From: Acidovorax sp. sif1233
GTDB taxonomy: Bacteria; Pseudomonadota; Gammaproteobacteria; Burkholderiales; Burkholderiaceae_C
Assembly: GCF_019218755.1 (NCBI RefSeq)
Contig: NZ_JAHUWZ010000002.1
Span: forward strand, 558,001-622,000
Length of the DNA stretch: 64,000 nucleotides
Direction: 5' to 3'
Part shown: one piece after another, positions 1-7,991 of the stretch
Layout of the letters: each line of letters starts with the position of its first letter
Position numbering within the stretch: position 1 is the first letter of the stretch
Translations under genes and position numbers: made by a program
Notes under the pieces: generated by a model
Seen by the model: only the letters and a program-made list of their open reading frames with translations
Database searches by the model: none
Told to the model about the DNA's origin: nothing

Positions 1-1
1 T

Positions 2-1165
2 TCTGGCTTGCCACCGCTGGACAAGGTGATCCTGACCTGTGGCAGCGACCTGATGCCAGAGCCATATCGCTGGCTTTGGCAATACTGGCTTGCCATGGGG
101 AAGCTGCATATCCTCGCTGGGGCACCCGGACAGGGCAAAACCACCATCGCGCTGGCCATGGCAGCAACCATCACCATCGGAGGACGCTGGCCAGACGGAT
201 CGCGCTGCGCACCCGGCAACGTGCTGATCTGGAGCGGCGAAGACGACCCCGCCGATACGCTGGTGCCGCGACTCATGGCTGCCGGTGCTGATCGCGCCCG
301 GTGCTACTTCATCGAGGGCGCACGCCGTGACGGTGAAGTAGTGCCATTCGACCCCGCCCGCGACCTGGGGCAACTGCTGGAGGCCATCGAGCAAATCGGC
401 GGCATCAGTCTGCTGGTGATCGACCCTGTGGTGAGCGCCGTTACTGGCGACAGCCACAAGAACACCGAGGTACGCCGCGCACTGCAACCCCTGGTTGATC
501 TTGCTGCAAAGTGCGACTGCGCAGTGCTGGGCATCACCCACTTTGCCAAAGGTGGCCAGGGCACCGACCCGGCGCAGCGTGTGGTGGGAAGCGTGGCGTT
601 TACTGCTGTGGCCCGCGTGGTCATGGTGGCGGCAAAGGTGAAGGGCGACGAAGAAGGCCAGGACACGCGCATCCTCGCCCGCAGCAAAAGCAACATCGGC
701 CCGGACGATGGCGGGTTCCAATACCACCTGGAACAGTCCGAACCACTGCCAAGCATTCATGCCTCGCACATCGCGTGGGGTAAGGCGGTAGAAGGCACGG
801 CACGCGAGCTGCTGACAGACCCGGACGACGAACCGCAGGACGACACCAGCGACGCGGTGGAGATGCTTCGCTCCGAGCTGGATAGCGTTCTTTGGACAAG
901 CTGCGACGAGGCCGCAAAGCCACTCAAGGCCGCAGGCTTCACCAAGAAACAAATTTGGGCCGCGTCCAAAAAGGTGGGCGTCATGCGCAAGAAGGACGGC
1001 ATGAAAGGCGGGTGGATGTGGCGCCTTCGCAATGCCACCGAAGTGGCTTTCACGATGATCTCGCCCCAAGATTCCGCCGAAGATTCCGAAGGCTCCAGTT
1101 TTGGAAACGTGGAATCTTTGGAATCTTCGGGAGCCTTGGAGTCTTCGGCGACGGAGGTTCTATGA
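2..1165 (+). CDS. AAA-family ATPase / RepA-like helicase (5' end at or beyond window edge)
   Basis: RecA-fold ATPase of the AAA_25/RepA type, found in phages and satellites as a replicative helicase or helicase-primase component. Walker A (GAPGQGKTT) lies near residues 38-46 counted from the TTG at position 8. A Walker B-like strand ending in LLVIDP is near 135-140, and an ITHFAKGG segment near 175 resembles the sensor region of this family. The frame is open to the window edge, so the true start may be outside; TTG at 8 and ATG at 53 are internal candidates. The C-terminal tail is rich in Ser and Glu. The stop overlaps the next start (ATGA), so the two genes are translationally coupled. The replication role is inferred from the family; no primase domain is visible. 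Confidence 0.75.
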   Translation, partial: SGLPPLDKVILTCGSDLMPEPYRWLWQYWLAMGKLHILAGAPGQGKTTIALAMAATITIGGRWPDGSRCAPGNVLIWSGEDDPADTLVPRLMAAGADRARCYFIEGARRDGEVVPFDPARDLGQLLEAIEQIGGISLLVIDPVVSAVTGDSHKNTEVRRALQPLVDLAAKCDCAVLGITHFAKGGQGTDPAQRVVGSVAFTAVARVVMVAAKVKGDEEGQDTRILARSKSNIGPDDGGFQYHLEQSEPLPSIHASHIAWGKAVEGTARELLTDPDDEPQDDTSDAVEMLRSELDSVLWTSCDEAAKPLKAAGFTKKQIWAASKKVGVMRKKDGMKGGWMWRLRNATEVAFTMISPQDSAEDSEGSSFGNVESLESSGALESSATEVL

Positions 1166-1482
1166 CGCCCGAAGCCATCCTGGCCGACCTGATCGAGTGC
1201 GGCATTGAGCCCGACGTGACGCCAGATAAAACAGGCATCGTGGTGCCCGCTGGGAAGCTGACAGAAGCGCAGCGCGCCGCCGTCCTGGGCCACAAGCCTG
1301 CGCTGATCGCGTGCATTCTGGAATCGGCACGCATCACCACCGAACTGCTGGACACCGCCATGCGAGCCGCCGCCCATTGGAAAGACGACCCCGAGGAATG
1401 GCGCAGGCAGTGCATGGAGGTGCCACCGCACCAGCGTGGTGACCTGCTGGACCACCTGCAGCGCCAGTACCCGAAGCCCTGA
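1162..1482 (+). CDS. Small protein with TubC N-terminal docking-domain-like fold
   Basis: 106 residues. The first 55 or so match the pattern of TubC N-terminal docking domains: an N-terminal helix (ILADLIECGIEP), a short strand pair around VTPDKTGIVVPAG, then a helix and KPALIACIL. This domain was named from polyketide/peptide synthetases, but small single-domain versions occur beside phage primase or helicase genes, where their job is unknown. The start ATG overlaps the upstream stop (ATGA), so it is coupled to the ATPase gene. The C-terminal half is acidic and helical with no recognised motif. A hairpin terminator follows, closing this transcription unit. The assignment rests on pattern recognition and is moderate. 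Confidence 0.6.
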   Translation: MTPEAILADLIECGIEPDVTPDKTGIVVPAGKLTEAQRAAVLGHKPALIACILESARITTELLDTAMRAAAHWKDDPEEWRRQCMEVPPHQRGDLLDHLQRQYPKP

Positions 1483-1487
1483 CCACC

Positions 1488-1515
1488 AACCCGCCAAGTG
1501 CGGGTTCTTCTTTGT
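1488..1515 (+). terminator. Rho-independent terminator after the replication module
   Basis: A perfect 7-bp stem (AACCCGC at 1488-1494, GCGGGTT at 1500-1506) with a 5-base loop is followed by the pyrimidine run CTTCTTT. It separates the ATPase/TubC-like unit from the capsid operon, so the head genes probably have their own promoter. Confidence 0.7.
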
Positions 1516-1520
1516 CCATT

Positions 1521-1588
1521 CGATAGATATTTGCTATCGATTCTAATTTGTGATAGCTTTAATACTATCGCAACCCGCCCGCCGATAG
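1521..1588 (+). promoter_or_regulatory. Cluster of CGATAG/CTATCG hexamers upstream of the capsid operon
   Basis: CGATAG (1521-1526) pairs with CTATCG (1534-1539) across 7 bases. TGATAG (1551-1556) pairs with CTATCG (1565-1570) with one mismatch. A further CGATAG lies at 1583-1588. The stretch is AT-rich against its surroundings and sits in the only gap ahead of the capsid gene. It could be an operator array for a late-gene regulator plus the promoter; this is inference from position and repetition. Confidence 0.4.
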
Positions 1589-1616
1589 CGTGGGCCAATC
1601 TTGAAAGACCCTCGCT

Positions 1617-2849
1617 ATGCAACTCGCAGCCATTCGTGAAGCCCGCGCCGCCAAGGTGGCCGAAGCCCGCCGCATCCTCGCCACCGCCGAAACGGAAAAG
1701 CGCAGCCTGAACCCTGCCGAGCAATCGGCCTTCGACAAGTTCAAGGCGGAAATCACCAGCTTGGAGGCCGACGAACAGCGCGCCACCTTCATGGAAGACT
1801 GTGAACGCCGCGCCCTGGGTGATCCGGTGGGCGACCGCTCTTTCTCCGCAGTACAGCGCCAGGTCAACGTGGTGGAAGTGATCCGCGCCCAGATGGAAGG
1901 CCGCAGCCTGTCGGGCGCCGCTGCCGAGTTCGCGCAGGAAACCGAGCGCCGCACAGGCCGCAAGGCGCAGGGCGTGTTTGTTCCCCTGTCGGCCATCGAG
2001 TCGCGCGCAGTGAACACCACCAGCACCGCGCCCGAACTGGTGCCCACTATCCACCGCGCAGACCAGTACATCGAGCCCTTCCGCAACTCGCTGCTGGCCC
2101 GCCGCCTGGGCGTGCGCGTGCTGTCGGGCCTGTCCGGCAACCTGAGCATCCCCAAGCACGGCACCGGCACCACCGTGGGCTGGGTGGCTGAAAACGCCGC
2201 ACTGCCCACTGGCGATATGAGTTTCGACGGCGTGACCCTGGCCCCCAAGCACGCGGGGGGCATCACCGAACAGTCCCGCCAGCTCATCATGCAAAGCTCG
2301 CCCGACATTGAGCAGTTGGTGCGTGATGACCTGTCCTTCATGCTGGCCCAAGCCATCGACAGCGCCTTGATTAAGGGTGGCGGCACGAATGAGCCGGTGG
2401 GCGTGCTGTCCACCAGCGGCATCCAGACCGCCAGCCTCGCCACCCTGAGCTGGCAGAACGTCCTGGCCATGCTGCAAAAGCTGGACATCGTGAACGCCAG
2501 CGCCGCCAACATCGTGGCCAGCACCAAGGCCAAAGCCAAGCTGGCCGGAACCCTCAAGGCCGCAGGCATCGCGGGCTACATCCTGGAGGGCGGCAAGGTG
2601 GGCGACCTGCCCGCGTACTTCTCCAACCAAGTCGCAGAAAAGACCGGCACCCCGAACACTGGCCGCGTGATCGCTGGCGACTGGAGCCAGGTGATGCTGG
2701 GTATCTGGTCCGAGGTGGACATTCTGGTGAACCCCTACGCCGAAGGCGCCTACAGCAAGGGCAATGTCCTGATCCGCGCCATGGCCACGGTGGACGCCGC
2801 AGTGCGACACCCCGAGGCGTTCGTGGTGGCCGACGACCTGGCCATCTAA
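1617..2849 (+). CDS. Phage major capsid protein, HK97 family
   Basis: 410 residues, the usual size for HK97-fold capsid precursors. The N-terminal 100 residues are charged and predicted coiled coil (the delta/scaffold domain removed by the prohead protease). The remainder carries typical HK97 capsid segments: a PELVPT-type strand, a GWVAENAA segment, repeated ITEQSRQL / DDLSFMLAQAID helices, IKGGGTNEPVGVL and a terminal VRHPEAFVV. It assembles the icosahedral head. It is the first gene of the head operon, ahead of protease and portal, the reverse of the common HK97/lambda order. The ATG is supported by the full N-terminal scaffold domain; the ribosome site is weak (GAAAGA). Confidence 0.93.
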   Translation: MQLAAIREARAAKVAEARRILATAETEKRSLNPAEQSAFDKFKAEITSLEADEQRATFMEDCERRALGDPVGDRSFSAVQRQVNVVEVIRAQMEGRSLSGAAAEFAQETERRTGRKAQGVFVPLSAIESRAVNTTSTAPELVPTIHRADQYIEPFRNSLLARRLGVRVLSGLSGNLSIPKHGTGTTVGWVAENAALPTGDMSFDGVTLAPKHAGGITEQSRQLIMQSSPDIEQLVRDDLSFMLAQAIDSALIKGGGTNEPVGVLSTSGIQTASLATLSWQNVLAMLQKLDIVNASAANIVASTKAKAKLAGTLKAAGIAGYILEGGKVGDLPAYFSNQVAEKTGTPNTGRVIAGDWSQVMLGIWSEVDILVNPYAEGAYSKGNVLIRAMATVDAAVRHPEAFVVADDLAI

Positions 2850-2860
2850 GGAGCTGCGAC

Positions 2861-3391
2861 ATGTTGGAGCTTCGCGGACACGGCACGCTCAAGGCGACCG
2901 GCAACAAGACATTGACCGGCTATGCCGCCGTGTTCAATTCCGAGGCAGTCCTGGGAGACTTTTCAGAGGTCATCCGGCAAGGTGCCTTCGCCAAATCGCT
3001 GGCGACGGGCTCCAACATTCGCGCCCTGTATCACCACGACGGCACCGCGCTGCTGGGCACGACCCGAGGCGGCACGCTGCAACTGAGGGAGGACTCGCAT
3101 GGACTGGCTTTCACCCTTGCCCTGCCTGACACCAGCCATGGGCGTGATCTGGCCATCCTGGTGGATCGTGGCGACGTGGCCGGTTGTTCCTTCGGGTTCA
3201 AGGTGCGCGACGGTGGCGACCGCTGGGAGCAACGCGGTGCGCAATTGGTGCGCGAGCTGCTGGACGTGGATCTGGTGGAAATCACCCTCACGTCAGACCC
3301 CGCCTATCAAGACACCACGGTAGCCATGCGCAGCCGCCCGCATCAACAGGGCTTTGTTGACCTGAACCGCGCATGGATGGAAACCGTATGA
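2861..3391 (+). CDS. HK97 family prohead protease
   Basis: 176 residues, normal for peptidase family U35. It cleaves the capsid scaffold domain and itself during head maturation. Visible family features are the opening GYAAVFNSEA, the catalytic histidine region LYHHD (residues 57-60), the short LPDTSHGRDL helix and the serine in GCSFGF (Ser110). A good Shine-Dalgarno (AAGGAG) precedes the ATG, 11 bases after the capsid stop. Its stop overlaps the portal start (ATGA), so the two are coupled. Confidence 0.92.
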   Translation: MLELRGHGTLKATGNKTLTGYAAVFNSEAVLGDFSEVIRQGAFAKSLATGSNIRALYHHDGTALLGTTRGGTLQLREDSHGLAFTLALPDTSHGRDLAILVDRGDVAGCSFGFKVRDGGDRWEQRGAQLVRELLDVDLVEITLTSDPAYQDTTVAMRSRPHQQGFVDLNRAWMETV

Positions 3392-4601
3392 GCATCATCA
3401 CCCGCGCCCTGTCTGCCATCGGCCTGGAGCGCCGCAGCGTCTCCGGCGGTGATCCGTACTGGAGCAACTTCGCCAGCCTGCGCAATGGGCCGGTGAACGA
3501 CAAGACCGCCCAAGGCGTGAGCGCTGTCTATGCCTGCGTGCAGGCCATCAGCGAAACGACCGCCAGCCTGCCCCTGATCCTGTTCAAGAAGACCGGGAGC
3601 GCGCCGCAGACCACCCGCTTTACAAGGTGCTGCACGACCAGGCCAACCCTGAGCAGACCGCCCTGGAGTTCCGCGAGTACTTGCAAGCCGCCGTGCTGCT
3701 GCGCGGCAACGCCTTTGCCCGTATCGTGCGCGGCTGGGATGGCCAGGTGCGCGAGCTGTGGCCGCTGTCGCCGGATCGTGTCTCAGTGCTGCGCGTGGGC
3801 GACAAGCTGGCCTACGACTACACCGACACCAAGGGCATTGTTCACCGCCTGCTGGCCCATGAGGTGCTGCACCTGCGCCACCGCCTGGGCGATGACGGCG
3901 TGCTGGGTATCTCGCCCATCGCTGCCGCCCGTGGTGTGGTGGAACTGGCCCTTGCAGAGGGTGAGCATGGGGTGAACACCTTCACCAACGGCGCCAAGAT
4001 GCTGGGCGTGCTCAAGTTCCCCGGCAAGCTCAAGCCCGAACAGCGCACCAACATCCGCGAGAGCTGGGCCAGCCAACACGCTGGAGGCAGCAACGCGGGC
4101 CGCACTGCTGTGCTGGAGGAAGGCGTGGACTTTCAGGCCCTGTCCATGACCCTGGAGGATGCCGAGTGGATCGCCGCCCGCCAGTTCAGCGTGGAGGAAG
4201 TGGCCCGCCTGTTCCGCTGCCCGCCCACGGTCATCGGTGATCTGAGGAATGGCAACTACTCCAACAGCGTGGAGATGGCCCGCCAGTTCGTGACCCAAAC
4301 CCTACGCCGCCACCTGGTGGCATGGGAGCAAGGCATTGCAGCCAAGTGCCTGACCGATGCAGGGCGCCGCATGTACTTTGCCGAGCATCAGGTGGAGGGC
4401 TTGTTGCGTGGTGACAGTGCCAACCGCGCCGCGTTCTATAGCTCAGGCATTGCAGACGGATGGATGCTCAAGTCCGAAGCCCGCAAGCTGGAGAACCTGC
4501 CAGCCATTGAGGGCCTGGACGACCAGCCCAAGGCAGTGGAACCCGATTCCACTCCGGCGCCGCTGCCATACCCGAGCAAGCAACAGGAGGCCATGGCGTG
4601 A
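3388..4601 (+). pseudogene. Phage portal protein, HK97 family, split by an apparent 1-base frameshift
   Basis: The portal dodecamer forms the DNA entry vertex and docks terminase and connector. Frame one (from ATG 3388) reads MSIITRALSAIGLE and continues normally to LPLILFKKTG. It then turns into non-homologous sequence at about 3598. The rest of a standard portal (DHPLYKVLHDQANPEQ, then NTFTNGAKMLGVLKFPGK and RCPPTVIGDL) continues uninterrupted in another frame to 4601. Adding one G to the GGG run at 3595-3597 restores one reading frame of 404 residues, the usual size. No classical slippery heptamer is evident, so mutation or assembly error is more likely than programmed shifting. The stop overlaps the HNH start (GTGA). 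Confidence 0.85.
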
Positions 4602-5068
4602 AGATGCTGGACCCCTGGAAGGCACGAGGCTTGAAGATGGTGGACGACCTGCCGCGCAAGCCTTTGCAGATGGCGGACATTCGCACCAAGCGCTGGACGA
4701 AGAAGGGCAACGGGCGACTGCTGCCCCTCAACTCCGAAGCCTGGTATCGGCTGCGCCGCTCAGTGCTGGCAGAACAGCCGCTGTGCCAATACTGCCCGCC
4801 CGGTGTCATCACGCCTGCCACTGAGGTGGACCACAAGAACAACGACCCAGCGGACAACAGCCGGGAGAACCTGGTGAGCTGCTGCAAGCCCTGTCACAGC
4901 ATCAAGACCATGGCCGACATGTACGGCAGACCGGCGCGCATGGGATGCGATGCCGAGGGCAACCCCATCAACCCGGCGCATCCATGGAATGAGAAATCAC
5001 GGGCAACCGATAGCCCAGAACCGACCAGTTCCCCTCACGCAATCGCTAACCGAGGAAACGAGCCATGA
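4598..5068 (+). CDS. HNH endonuclease of the packaging module
   Basis: 156 residues. Zinc-binding pairs (LCQYC, residues 62-66; CCKPCH, 95-100) flank the HNH core EVDHKNND with Asn at 90-91, the classic beta-beta-alpha metal finger. In HK97-type cos phages an HNH protein encoded next to terminase works with TerL to cut the cos site, so a cos packaging mode is likely here. GTG 4598 overlaps the portal stop; ATG 4604 is an alternative. The last 40 residues are low-complexity and probably disordered. The stop codon overlaps the start of TerS (ATGA). Confidence 0.88.
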   Translation: MKMLDPWKARGLKMVDDLPRKPLQMADIRTKRWTKKGNGRLLPLNSEAWYRLRRSVLAEQPLCQYCPPGVITPATEVDHKNNDPADNSRENLVSCCKPCHSIKTMADMYGRPARMGCDAEGNPINPAHPWNEKSRATDSPEPTSSPHAIANRGNEP

Positions 5069-5523
5069 AGGTGACGCCCCGCCGCAAGCGCTCCGACTCC
5101 GCTGCAGCCGCCATCGCAGCCACCCAAGCCGCAGCCCTGGGGCCCTTGGAGCCACCTGCGCACGTCACCTTGCGCCCTGGTGATCGCCCATTCTGGAACG
5201 CCATCATGCTGGCCCGCGCCCGCGACACCTGGACCGAGGTGGATCTGACCACCGCCGCAACGCTGGCCAGGACGCAGGCCGACATTGAAGACCTGCACGC
5301 TACCCTGGCGGCCGCTGGCTACCTGCTGGGCGACAAGCCGCACCCCCTGGCCGCCGTGGTGGAGACGCTGGCCCGCCGTGCTGTCGCGCTGACCCGCGTG
5401 CTGCACGTCCATGCCGAGGCCACCGTGGGCAAATCCGAGGACGCCGCCAAGGCCCTGGAACTGGAGCGCAAGGCCCGCCAGGAAGAAGGCGACGACCTGA
5501 TCCCGAGGCTGCGCGCGGTATGA
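5065..5523 (+). CDS. terS: Terminase small subunit, P27 family
   Basis: 152 residues with a basic, alanine-rich N-terminus (RRKRSDSAAAAIAAT) and then the P27-type helical core (PFWNAIMLARARDTWTEVDLT, broken here only for length in the translation; followed by LARTQADIEDLHATL). P27 small terminases recognise the packaging start site and load TerL. It sits directly before TerL with a 4-base overlap (ATGA), the normal arrangement. The C-terminal region has the charged LELERKARQEEGDDL helix that usually contacts the large subunit. In satellites this subunit decides which genome is packaged. Confidence 0.87.
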   Translation: MKVTPRRKRSDSAAAAIAATQAAALGPLEPPAHVTLRPGDRPFWNAIMLARARDTWTEVDLTTAATLARTQADIEDLHATLAAAGYLLGDKPHPLAAVVETLARRAVALTRVLHVHAEATVGKSEDAAKALELERKARQEEGDDLIPRLRAV

Positions 5524-7019
5524 CCAGAGCCGACCGCGTTATCGAGTTCATCCAGCGCTATTGCCTGGTGCCCGATGGCGCGCAGGTGGGCCAGCCGCTG
5601 GTGCTGGACCAGTTTCAGAAAGACTTCATCCGGGCTATCTACGACAACCCCGCAGGCACGCGCCGCGCCATCCTGAGCGTGAGCCGCAAGAACGGCAAGA
5701 GCGGGCTGATCGCGGGCCTGCTGCTGGCGCACCTGGTGGGCCCCGAGGCGAAGCAAAACAGCCAATTAGTGTCCGGCGCCATGAGCCGCGACCAGGCCGC
5801 TCTGGTGTTCAACCTGGCCGCCAAGATGGTGCAGCTGTCTCCCAAGCTGACGCCCATTGTGCGGATTGTGCCGAGCGGCAAGCGCCTGCTGGGCCTGCCC
5901 CTGAACACCGAGTACAAGGCCCTTGCAGCGGACGGCAAGACGGCACACGGCCTGTCCCCGGTGCTGGCCATCCTGGACGAAATCGGCCAAGTGCGTGGCC
6001 CGCAGTCCGACTTTGTGGACGCCATCACCACCAGCCAGGGCGCGCACGAAGCGCCGCTGCTGATCGCCATCAGCACCCAAGCTGCCAACGATGCCGACCT
6101 GTTGAGCCAGTGGATTGACGACGCCAGGGCCAGCAAAGACCCACGCATCGTCTGCCAGGTGTACGAAGCGCCCGCAGGCTGCGACCTGCTGGATGAGGCC
6201 GCATGGAAGGCAGCAAACCCCGCCCTGGGCACGTTCCGCAGCTTGGACGACCTGCGCGAGCAACTGACGCAGGCCCGGCGCATGCCGAGCATGGAGAACA
6301 CCGCCCGCAACCTGCTGCTGAACCAACGGGTTTCGACTGTCTCCCCCTTCATCAGCCCGGACGTGTGGAAGTCCTGCGCAGCGCGCGTGCTGCCCTTCGA
6401 CGGCCCGGTGTTCGCGGGCCTGGACCTGTCGGCCCGCACCGACCTTACCGCCCTGGTGATCGTGGGCCAGGTCGATGGTGTGTGGCATGTGGTGCCGCAC
6501 TTCTGGACGCCTGAAATCGGCCTGGCAGACCGCGCGCGCCGTGATCGTGCCCCTTATGACGTGTGGGCACGCCAGGGCCTGCTGCACACCACACCCGGCG
6601 CCACGGTGGACTATGAGCACGTCGCGCAGGACATGGCCGCGCTGCTGTCCGATCTGGACGTGCAGGCCGTGGCCTATGACCGATGGCGCATCGAGCTGCT
6701 GCGCAAGGAGCTGGACAAGATCGGCGCCGATCTGCCCCTGGTGGAGTGGGGCCAGGGCTTCAAGGACATGGCGCCCGCGCTGGATGCCCTGGAAGCCGAG
6801 CTGCTGAATGGGCGCATCGCCCACGGCGGCCACCCGGTGCTGACCATGTGCGCCGCCAATGCCGTGGTGACGAAAGACCCGACCGGCGCCAGAAAGCTGG
6901 ACAAGGCGAAGGCAACAGGACGGATTGACGGATTGCAGGCCCTGGCGATGGCCATGGGCGTGGCATCCAGAGCAGAGCAAGCGCAGTTCGTGGGGTTTGA
7001 CGCCTTCACGTTCGTGTGA
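5520..7019 (+). CDS. terL: Terminase large subunit (ATPase and nuclease)
   Basis: 499 residues, full length for this class. The motor ATPase has Walker A VSRKNGKS (residues 54-61) and Walker B VLAILDE (148-154). The RNase H-like nuclease begins with GLDLSARTDLTAL (about 300-313), supplying the acidic metal ligands, and continues with a VAYDRWRIELL segment. It pumps DNA into the prohead and cuts it at packaging ends. All motifs are intact, in contrast to the frameshifted portal. It is coupled to TerS by overlap. The next gene starts only after a 196-base gap. Confidence 0.93.
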   Translation: MTRADRVIEFIQRYCLVPDGAQVGQPLVLDQFQKDFIRAIYDNPAGTRRAILSVSRKNGKSGLIAGLLLAHLVGPEAKQNSQLVSGAMSRDQAALVFNLAAKMVQLSPKLTPIVRIVPSGKRLLGLPLNTEYKALAADGKTAHGLSPVLAILDEIGQVRGPQSDFVDAITTSQGAHEAPLLIAISTQAANDADLLSQWIDDARASKDPRIVCQVYEAPAGCDLLDEAAWKAANPALGTFRSLDDLREQLTQARRMPSMENTARNLLLNQRVSTVSPFISPDVWKSCAARVLPFDGPVFAGLDLSARTDLTALVIVGQVDGVWHVVPHFWTPEIGLADRARRDRAPYDVWARQGLLHTTPGATVDYEHVAQDMAALLSDLDVQAVAYDRWRIELLRKELDKIGADLPLVEWGQGFKDMAPALDALEAELLNGRIAHGGHPVLTMCAANAVVTKDPTGARKLDKAKATGRIDGLQALAMAMGVASRAEQAQFVGFDAFTFV

Positions 7020-7215
7020 TGTCCCTAGCCGGGAGGGGCCGCAAGGCGTAGCCCGGACGCGGATCAGTCGGACAGTGCCGCGTTTCAGCAAAACCCCGAC
7101 AGCCAGCGAGTGGGCTTTCACGGACGGCGTGCAGAAGTGAGTGATTCACCAATGCTGCCGGGCCCCTGATTACCTTTCACCACGGCGCTGGCACCCCTAC
7201 AACTGAGGAACCGAC
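7020..7215 (+). other. Gap between terL and the connector gene
   Basis: 196 bases with no credible ORF in either direction. This is the only sizeable gap inside an otherwise overlapping head operon, so it could hold a packaging (cos) site or a promoter. No palindrome strong enough to name was found. A ribosome site (ACTGAGGAAC) lies just before the following ATG. Confidence 0.3.
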
Positions 7216-7497
7216 ATGGCCGCACTATTGACCCTGGACGAAGCGAAGCAGCATTGCCGCATTGACCACGACGACGAAGACGCTCTGCTGGGCGCGCTGA
7301 TCGCTACCGCCACCGCTGCCGTGGCCGACTACATGAACGTCACCAGCGTGGACGACACCGCCGCCGCCCCGGTGAAGTCGGCCGCGCTGCTGCTGGTGGG
7401 CACGCTTTACGAACACCGCGAGAGCGTGAGCGACCGCCCGTACAGCAAGAACCCGGCTTTCGAGGCTCTGCTGAACCCGTACCGGGTGCACTCATGA
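7216..7497 (+). CDS. Head-tail connector protein, gp6-like
   Basis: 93 residues, matching the small helical gp6/gp15-like DNA-packaging adaptor family. It opens with LTLDEAKQHCRIDHDDEDALLGALI, the characteristic helix (quoted in part: LDEAKQHCRIDHDDED), and then AVADYMNV and a terminal LLNPYRV. Twelve or so copies form the ring beneath the portal. It overlaps the next gene by four bases (ATGA). Its presence without any tail gene is part of the case for a tail-borrowing satellite. Confidence 0.85.
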   Translation: MAALLTLDEAKQHCRIDHDDEDALLGALIATATAAVADYMNVTSVDDTAAAPVKSAALLLVGTLYEHRESVSDRPYSKNPAFEALLNPYRVHS

Positions 7498-7811
7498 AAG
7501 CGGGCGACCTTGACCAGCGCGTTACGGTGGAGCGCTACAGCACCACCTACGACGAGCTAGGCCAGCCCATCGAGTCCTGGGCACCACTGTTCACCTGCTG
7601 GGCTGCTGTGGAGCCGCTGACGGGCCGGGAGTACCTGGCCGCGCAAGCTGCCGTGTCTGAGGTGACGGCGCGCATCAGGATGCGGTTTCGCCCATGGATG
7701 ACCGCGCAGGATCGCGTGGTCCACAACGGCACCACCTACGGCATTGAGAGCCTGGTAGACGTGCGCTCAGACCACCGCGAGCTGGTGCTGATGTGCAAGG
7801 CGGTGGGCTGA
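7494..7811 (+). CDS. Phage head closure protein (SPP1 gp16 / HK97 gp7-like)
   Basis: 105 residues, typical of the head-tail joining family: it starts MKAGDLDQRVTVE, has GQPIESW and a W near 38-39, REYLAAQ, then IRMRFRPWM and a C-terminal strand pattern ending HRELVLMCKAVG. It caps the connector ring, holds DNA in the filled head and provides the docking surface for a tail. It is the last gene of the head operon; a gene on the opposite strand begins immediately (its stop abuts at 7812). Confidence 0.85.
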   Translation: MKAGDLDQRVTVERYSTTYDELGQPIESWAPLFTCWAAVEPLTGREYLAAQAAVSEVTARIRMRFRPWMTAQDRVVHNGTTYGIESLVDVRSDHRELVLMCKAVG

Positions 7812-7991
7812 CTACGTGGCCTGTTCCATGAGTTTCACGATGAGCCGCCGGCGGAAAGCTGCAAGCGCCTCTGCGGTCTGCTCAGCGTTGGAAATGTCCG
7901 TCATCGTGCCTTTGTAGAGCACCTCTGGTTGATTTGTGAGAATGGCCAAGAGCATTGCGTCTGCTTTGGATGAGGCAACTGATTCGTTCAT
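7812..7991 (-). CDS. Small conserved-looking hypothetical protein at the end of the mobile element
   Basis: 59 residues starting MNESVASSKADAMLLAIL. A good Shine-Dalgarno (CCAGGA) lies 6-7 bases before the ATG at 7991; a longer form from 8030 lacks comparable support. The product is helical, with AEALAAFRRRLIVKLMEQ at the C-terminus and no cysteine, signal peptide or membrane segment. It faces the head operon tail-to-tail with no spacing. I do not recognise a function. Its position at the element boundary would suit a cargo or regulatory gene. Confidence 0.5.
   Translation of the reverse strand: MNESVASSKADAMLLAILTNQPEVLYKGTMTDISNAEQTAEALAAFRRRLIVKLMEQAT

Noticed and set aside
1050..2810. 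A 586-codon minus-strand frame opposite the capsid gene
   Set aside because: Glycine/histidine/arginine-rich composition and no family resemblance; it is the antisense of the capsid gene.
3590..3605. Programmed -1 frameshift in the portal gene
   Set aside because: No classical X-XXY-YYZ slippery site or clear downstream pseudoknot, and portals of this family are not known to need recoding. A base loss in the G-run is simpler.
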